A stretch of DNA of 64,000 nt from Burkholderia sp. L27(2015) (GTDB lineage: Bacteria; Pseudomonadota; Gammaproteobacteria; Burkholderiales; Burkholderiaceae): NCBI RefSeq assembly GCF_009765705.1, contig NZ_LMUX01000021.1, positions 1,426,404-1,490,403 of the forward strand, in the 5' to 3' direction. The position numbers were made by a program, and so were the translations under genes. Below are positions 61,383-64,000 of the stretch, in pieces; position 1 is the first letter of the stretch, and each line of letters starts with the position of its first letter. Below the pieces are notes generated by a model, which saw only the letters and a program-made list of their open reading frames with translations, ran no database searches and was not told the origin of the DNA.

Positions 61383-61997
61383 TCATTTAAGCGAAGCGCC
61401 ATCTCGCGTTATCTGCACGGCCATCGCGGTAACGACCTCGGCGCGCACGCTATCGCCGACCTTCAGTCCACCAAGAGGCACGTCCGGCCCCGCCTGAACG
61501 ACCACGGTCTGTGTCGGCCCCCGAAGCGTGACTTGCCGCTTCTTGACGTCAACTTTTTCGATGGTCGCGAGGACAAGAATTCGATGGACCGTCGCGGTTA
61601 CGCCCTGCGACGCGGGGGTGGTCGCCGTTTGATCGATACGCTCGCGAATGCCGTTCGACTTGACCTTGTCCGCGTGGATGAGGAGAGCACCTTGGTACTC
61701 GATGTTGACGGCATCGCCGAGCCGAAGCTTGCTGACATCCCCTACATCAGGGTTCACCACAACGTCGAGAACCCGGCCCTGAGGACCCCGTAGGGTCACG
61801 CTGTTGGAGACGGGATCGATGGCCATGACGTGCGCCTGCATTTCAACAGTCGCAGCGACGCCGGCGCCTGCCGGACCTACACCTGACGCTACCGCCACAT
61901 TTTGTGCGGTGGCATAAGTGGAATCCGTGAGCGCCAAAGCCGCGACTATCAGGGCGGCGGTCAGGTGAGCGAAGTAACATTGATTATTTTTTTTCAT
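61383..61997 (-). CDS. Exported protein with two repeated beta domains
   Basis: A 204-residue protein that I do not recognise by name. A signal peptide covers residues 1-32 (LTAALIVAALALTDSTYATA). The mature part consists of two similar units of about 65 residues: VEMQAHVMAIDPVSNSVTLR...LRLGDAVNIEYQGAL and ATIEKVDVKKRQVTLRGPTQ...LKVGDSVRAEVVTAM. Each has the x-I-x-V-D-x-x-x-x-x-V-T-L-R-G-P pattern and a GD turn, suggesting duplicated small beta barrels of OB type. Probably periplasmic. It precedes DUF2252 by 27 bp, so the two may be co-transcribed. Confidence 0.7.
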   Translation of the reverse strand: MKKNNQCYFAHLTAALIVAALALTDSTYATAQNVAVASGVGPAGAGVAATVEMQAHVMAIDPVSNSVTLRGPQGRVLDVVVNPDVGDVSKLRLGDAVNIEYQGALLIHADKVKSNGIRERIDQTATTPASQGVTATVHRILVLATIEKVDVKKRQVTLRGPTQTVVVQAGPDVPLGGLKVGDSVRAEVVTAMAVQITRDGASLK

Positions 61998-63102
61998 TGC
62001 GTGGCTCCTGGAAGATCAACTACTGCACTTGACTAAAGTCGGGCAGGGCGAAGGCCCCATCGAGCATGGCGAAAATGAGTAGTAACGCTCGCTGATCGAT
62101 GCTTAACTGCCTATCGCCATTCGTGCTCTTTCTTCTTAACGATTCTATGAAAAGCAAAATAGCGCCTCCCTCGGAAGAACAATGCCTCACACGAAACTTG
62201 GCAAACCACTCGACATTGGTAGGAAAAGGGGATTGTTGAAACCAATATCCTTTTTTGTGTTCTTTGGGTTGAAATTTTTTTGAATTTTCGACCTTGAAAT
62301 TTCATTGAATTTGGCCTATCGGGTGATTCGCGAACTGTGGCCGTTGTAAATTTTCCTAACGTTTGGTGCAGTCAATTTATTAGCAACAACGTTTCTTTTT
62401 TTGCCCGTTACAAAATAAATTTGATTTTCTTCATGCGTTTGCTAACCTTTGTAAGGATCTGTAATTTTCCCGGAAACCCAGTGTGTACAAGGCACAAACC
62501 CGTACATGACACACCTGTGACAACTTCGTCTCTCCGAGGAACGTTGTACGGCATCAAAGGTTCTTAAAATAGCTGGGCAACTACCGATAACCCTATTGGA
62601 AATCGTCCGGTTGTAGCTGTTTGCCGAGTCTCCTTCGCACTTATAGCGAACGCATTAATCTACGTGCTAGCTACTTGCGCATTAAGTCGCTAATTATTAG
62701 GCACGCGATCATAAAATGTGGCGGGGAAAATGCTGCGACGAATACAGCCACTGACGCTAGGATGCCTGCTGTCTGACACCGTGTGCTTTGCGTGACTGTT
62801 CTCGGTTTGTACATCGTCCCGACCCAAAAGCGCTGCGGACGAATCGAAATGAATATAAAAATACTTTACTACTTAGTACTGCTATCTATTATGCGGATTT
62901 TTCATATATCAAGACAGTCCTTGTGGAGCGAGACGCCGTTACCGCGAATTATTCTCGACCGTATGGACCCGAGAACAAGGAAATCGTGACGCCGAAAAAG
63001 TCTGAAGCCGGTTAACACCGCTGCGAGGGAGAGTCTGCAACGCTGAAACTTGTCACGTCATTGAGGCAATGCCATCACACACACGAAGCTAGGGAGCACG
63101 AT
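61998..63102. other. AT-rich noncoding stretch
   Basis: About 1.1 kb without a gene I can support. Base composition is markedly richer in A+T from about 62110 to 62960 than anywhere else in the window. Short open frames occur but lack ribosome sites, family likeness and normal codon use. There are many runs of A and T, which suggests promoter-rich or foreign DNA. A ribosome site for the next gene stands at the right end (AGGGAG at 63091). Confidence 0.5.
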
Positions 63103-64000
63103 ATGGAAATGTCGCCGAAGCGTGTTTTCGCGGGATGTGGCCCGCGCGCTGGAGCCGCCGTTGTGATGCTGACTTCGCTGGGCATCGGCATACCGACTTC
63201 AAGCCAGGCAACCGAAACCGGCATTGGCCGTCCCATAACCGGCATGCAGATAGCGCCTTATGCCGGCATAGTCCCGCCGACGGACGACTGGATTTTCTCA
63301 ATCACGTCGATTTATTACGAAGGCTCGTTAGGCAAGACCAAGGAGATTCCGATTGCCGGGACCGTCTCCGCCGGTCTCAATTACCACATCTCATATAACC
63401 TGCTTAATGCGATAAAGACATGGGGTATCACGGTAGGTGGCTGGAACTTCGCATCATCATTCGGCGTGCCGCTCCAGTACACATCCATTTCTTCATTCAA
63501 CGGCCGATTGCCGAACGACAGCGCTACGCAGTTCTCCGATGTCTTCTTCACGCCTGTCATCGCGGGTTACCACCTGACGAAGACCGACCACATTGCATTC
63601 AGCGTCCAGATGTATGCGCCAACCGGCGCTTACAGCACGAGCCGGCTCGCGAACGCCGGGCAGAACACATGGACGTTCGTCCCGACCGTCGCCTACACGA
63701 AGCTTCTCCCCGCGCAGAACATCGAATTGTCCGTCAACTATGGAGTCGAGTTCTACACCACGAACAACGAAACCCAATATCACAACGCTCCCGTCAGCGT
63801 GCTTGACCTCCTGGCACTGAAGCGCTTCACAAGCGGATGGGGTATCGGCGTTATCGGAGGGTGGATTCAACAGCTCGGCAATGACTCGGGCGGGCTTGCG
63901 AACATCGCAGGGGTAGCGGGTGCTCGCGGGCATTCCCTTGGCGTCGGCCCACTCGTTACCTGGTCGGGCAAGTTGAGTGGAACACCTGTTTCTGCATCGT
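63103..64000 (+). CDS. SphA-family outer-membrane transporter protein (phenol MetA-like), cut by window edge
   Basis: The first 299 residues are visible. A signal peptide is followed by ATETGIGRPITGMQIAPYAG, the typical mature start of the phenol-degradation MetA/SphA family of outer-membrane beta-barrel proteins. Alternating amphipathic strands follow (FSITSIYYEGSLG, VSAGLNYHISYNLL, VFFTPVIAGYHLTKTDHIAF, PTGAYSTSRLANAGQNTWTF, GWGIGVIGGWIQQLGND). Members accompany aromatic or sphingosine-type hydrophobic substrate uptake. The ATG at 63103 has AGGGAG 6 bp upstream; ATG 63109 is an alternative. The C-terminus lies beyond the window. Confidence 0.85.
   Translation, partial: MEMSPKRVFAGCGPRAGAAVVMLTSLGIGIPTSSQATETGIGRPITGMQIAPYAGIVPPTDDWIFSITSIYYEGSLGKTKEIPIAGTVSAGLNYHISYNLLNAIKTWGITVGGWNFASSFGVPLQYTSISSFNGRLPNDSATQFSDVFFTPVIAGYHLTKTDHIAFSVQMYAPTGAYSTSRLANAGQNTWTFVPTVAYTKLLPAQNIELSVNYGVEFYTTNNETQYHNAPVSVLDLLALKRFTSGWGIGVIGGWIQQLGNDSGGLANIAGVAGARGHSLGVGPLVTWSGKLSGTPVSAS

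Noticed and set aside
62337-62567. Possible small gene in the AT-rich stretch
   Set aside because: No ATG start with ribosome site, no family likeness, and atypical composition; not supported as coding.

Overview
The window looks like chromosomal DNA from a member of the Burkholderiaceae (Burkholderia, Paraburkholderia or a close relative). The grounds are the GC-rich coding sequence, a Burkholderia-type general porin, PcaQ-controlled protocatechuate genes with a fused pcaDC, many LysR and AraC regulators, and metabolite:H+ symporters. I saw no rRNA, tRNA, CRISPR array, insertion sequence, integrase or phage gene. Assignments come from reading the translations and motifs; no database search was possible.

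Layout. (1) 1-6.4 kb: a PAS sensor cut by the left edge, then a siaABCD-like signalling operon (PP2C phosphatase with CBS domain, kinase, STAS-like SiaC, GGEEF diguanylate cyclase). A complete kdpB K+-ATPase subunit follows 13 bp later without kdpA, kdpC or kdpDE. (2) 6.4-9.5 kb: envelope proteins (DUF3047, a porin with a clear terminator, a BON protein). (3) 9.7-20.6 kb: an AraC regulator, a PPOX/ferredoxin-reductase/2Fe-2S chimera, an isochorismatase-like hydrolase, a D-threonine aldolase-like PLP enzyme, a DyP peroxidase, LysR with a TauE exporter, an MFS carrier, DUF3224 and a glutaredoxin-like protein. (4) 20.6-28.7 kb: protocatechuate catabolism (pcaHGB-pcaDC, divergent pcaQ), an IclR regulator, an MHS transporter and a type II dehydroquinase, together an aromatic/hydroaromatic acid island. 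(5) 28.8-40.6 kb: AraC, a methyltransferase, ABC permeases with no ATPase, an SDR remnant, AraC plus SDR, mmsA, FrnE-like, a MOSC/reductase/2Fe-2S chimera and DUF427. (6) 40.8-46.5 kb: an EmrAB plus outer-membrane-factor efflux operon with divergent LysR.

(7) 46.5-59.9 kb is the most remarkable part. Two paralogous GlxA-type AraC regulators bracket ilvB (acetolactate synthase large subunit), aceE (pyruvate dehydrogenase E1), dxs, a mug-type DNA glycosylase on the other strand, and sucA (2-oxoglutarate dehydrogenase E1). All four main enzymes use thiamine diphosphate (ThDP). In the three that belong to complexes only the ThDP-binding subunit is present: no ilvH/N, aceF, sucB or lpd. My inference is a set of spare, possibly inhibitor-tolerant ThDP enzymes that plug into housekeeping complexes, for resistance to a thiamine antimetabolite or an oxo-acid mimic; the adjacent efflux operon would fit. 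(8) 59.9-64 kb: a DUF2252 protein, an exported two-repeat protein, an AT-rich 1.1 kb stretch without a convincing gene, and an SphA-type outer-membrane protein cut by the right edge.

A second theme is noncoding. Several gene boundaries carry small, mutually unrelated tandem repeats, often three copies and often 12-14 bp long, plus well-formed operator-like palindromes near the regulators.
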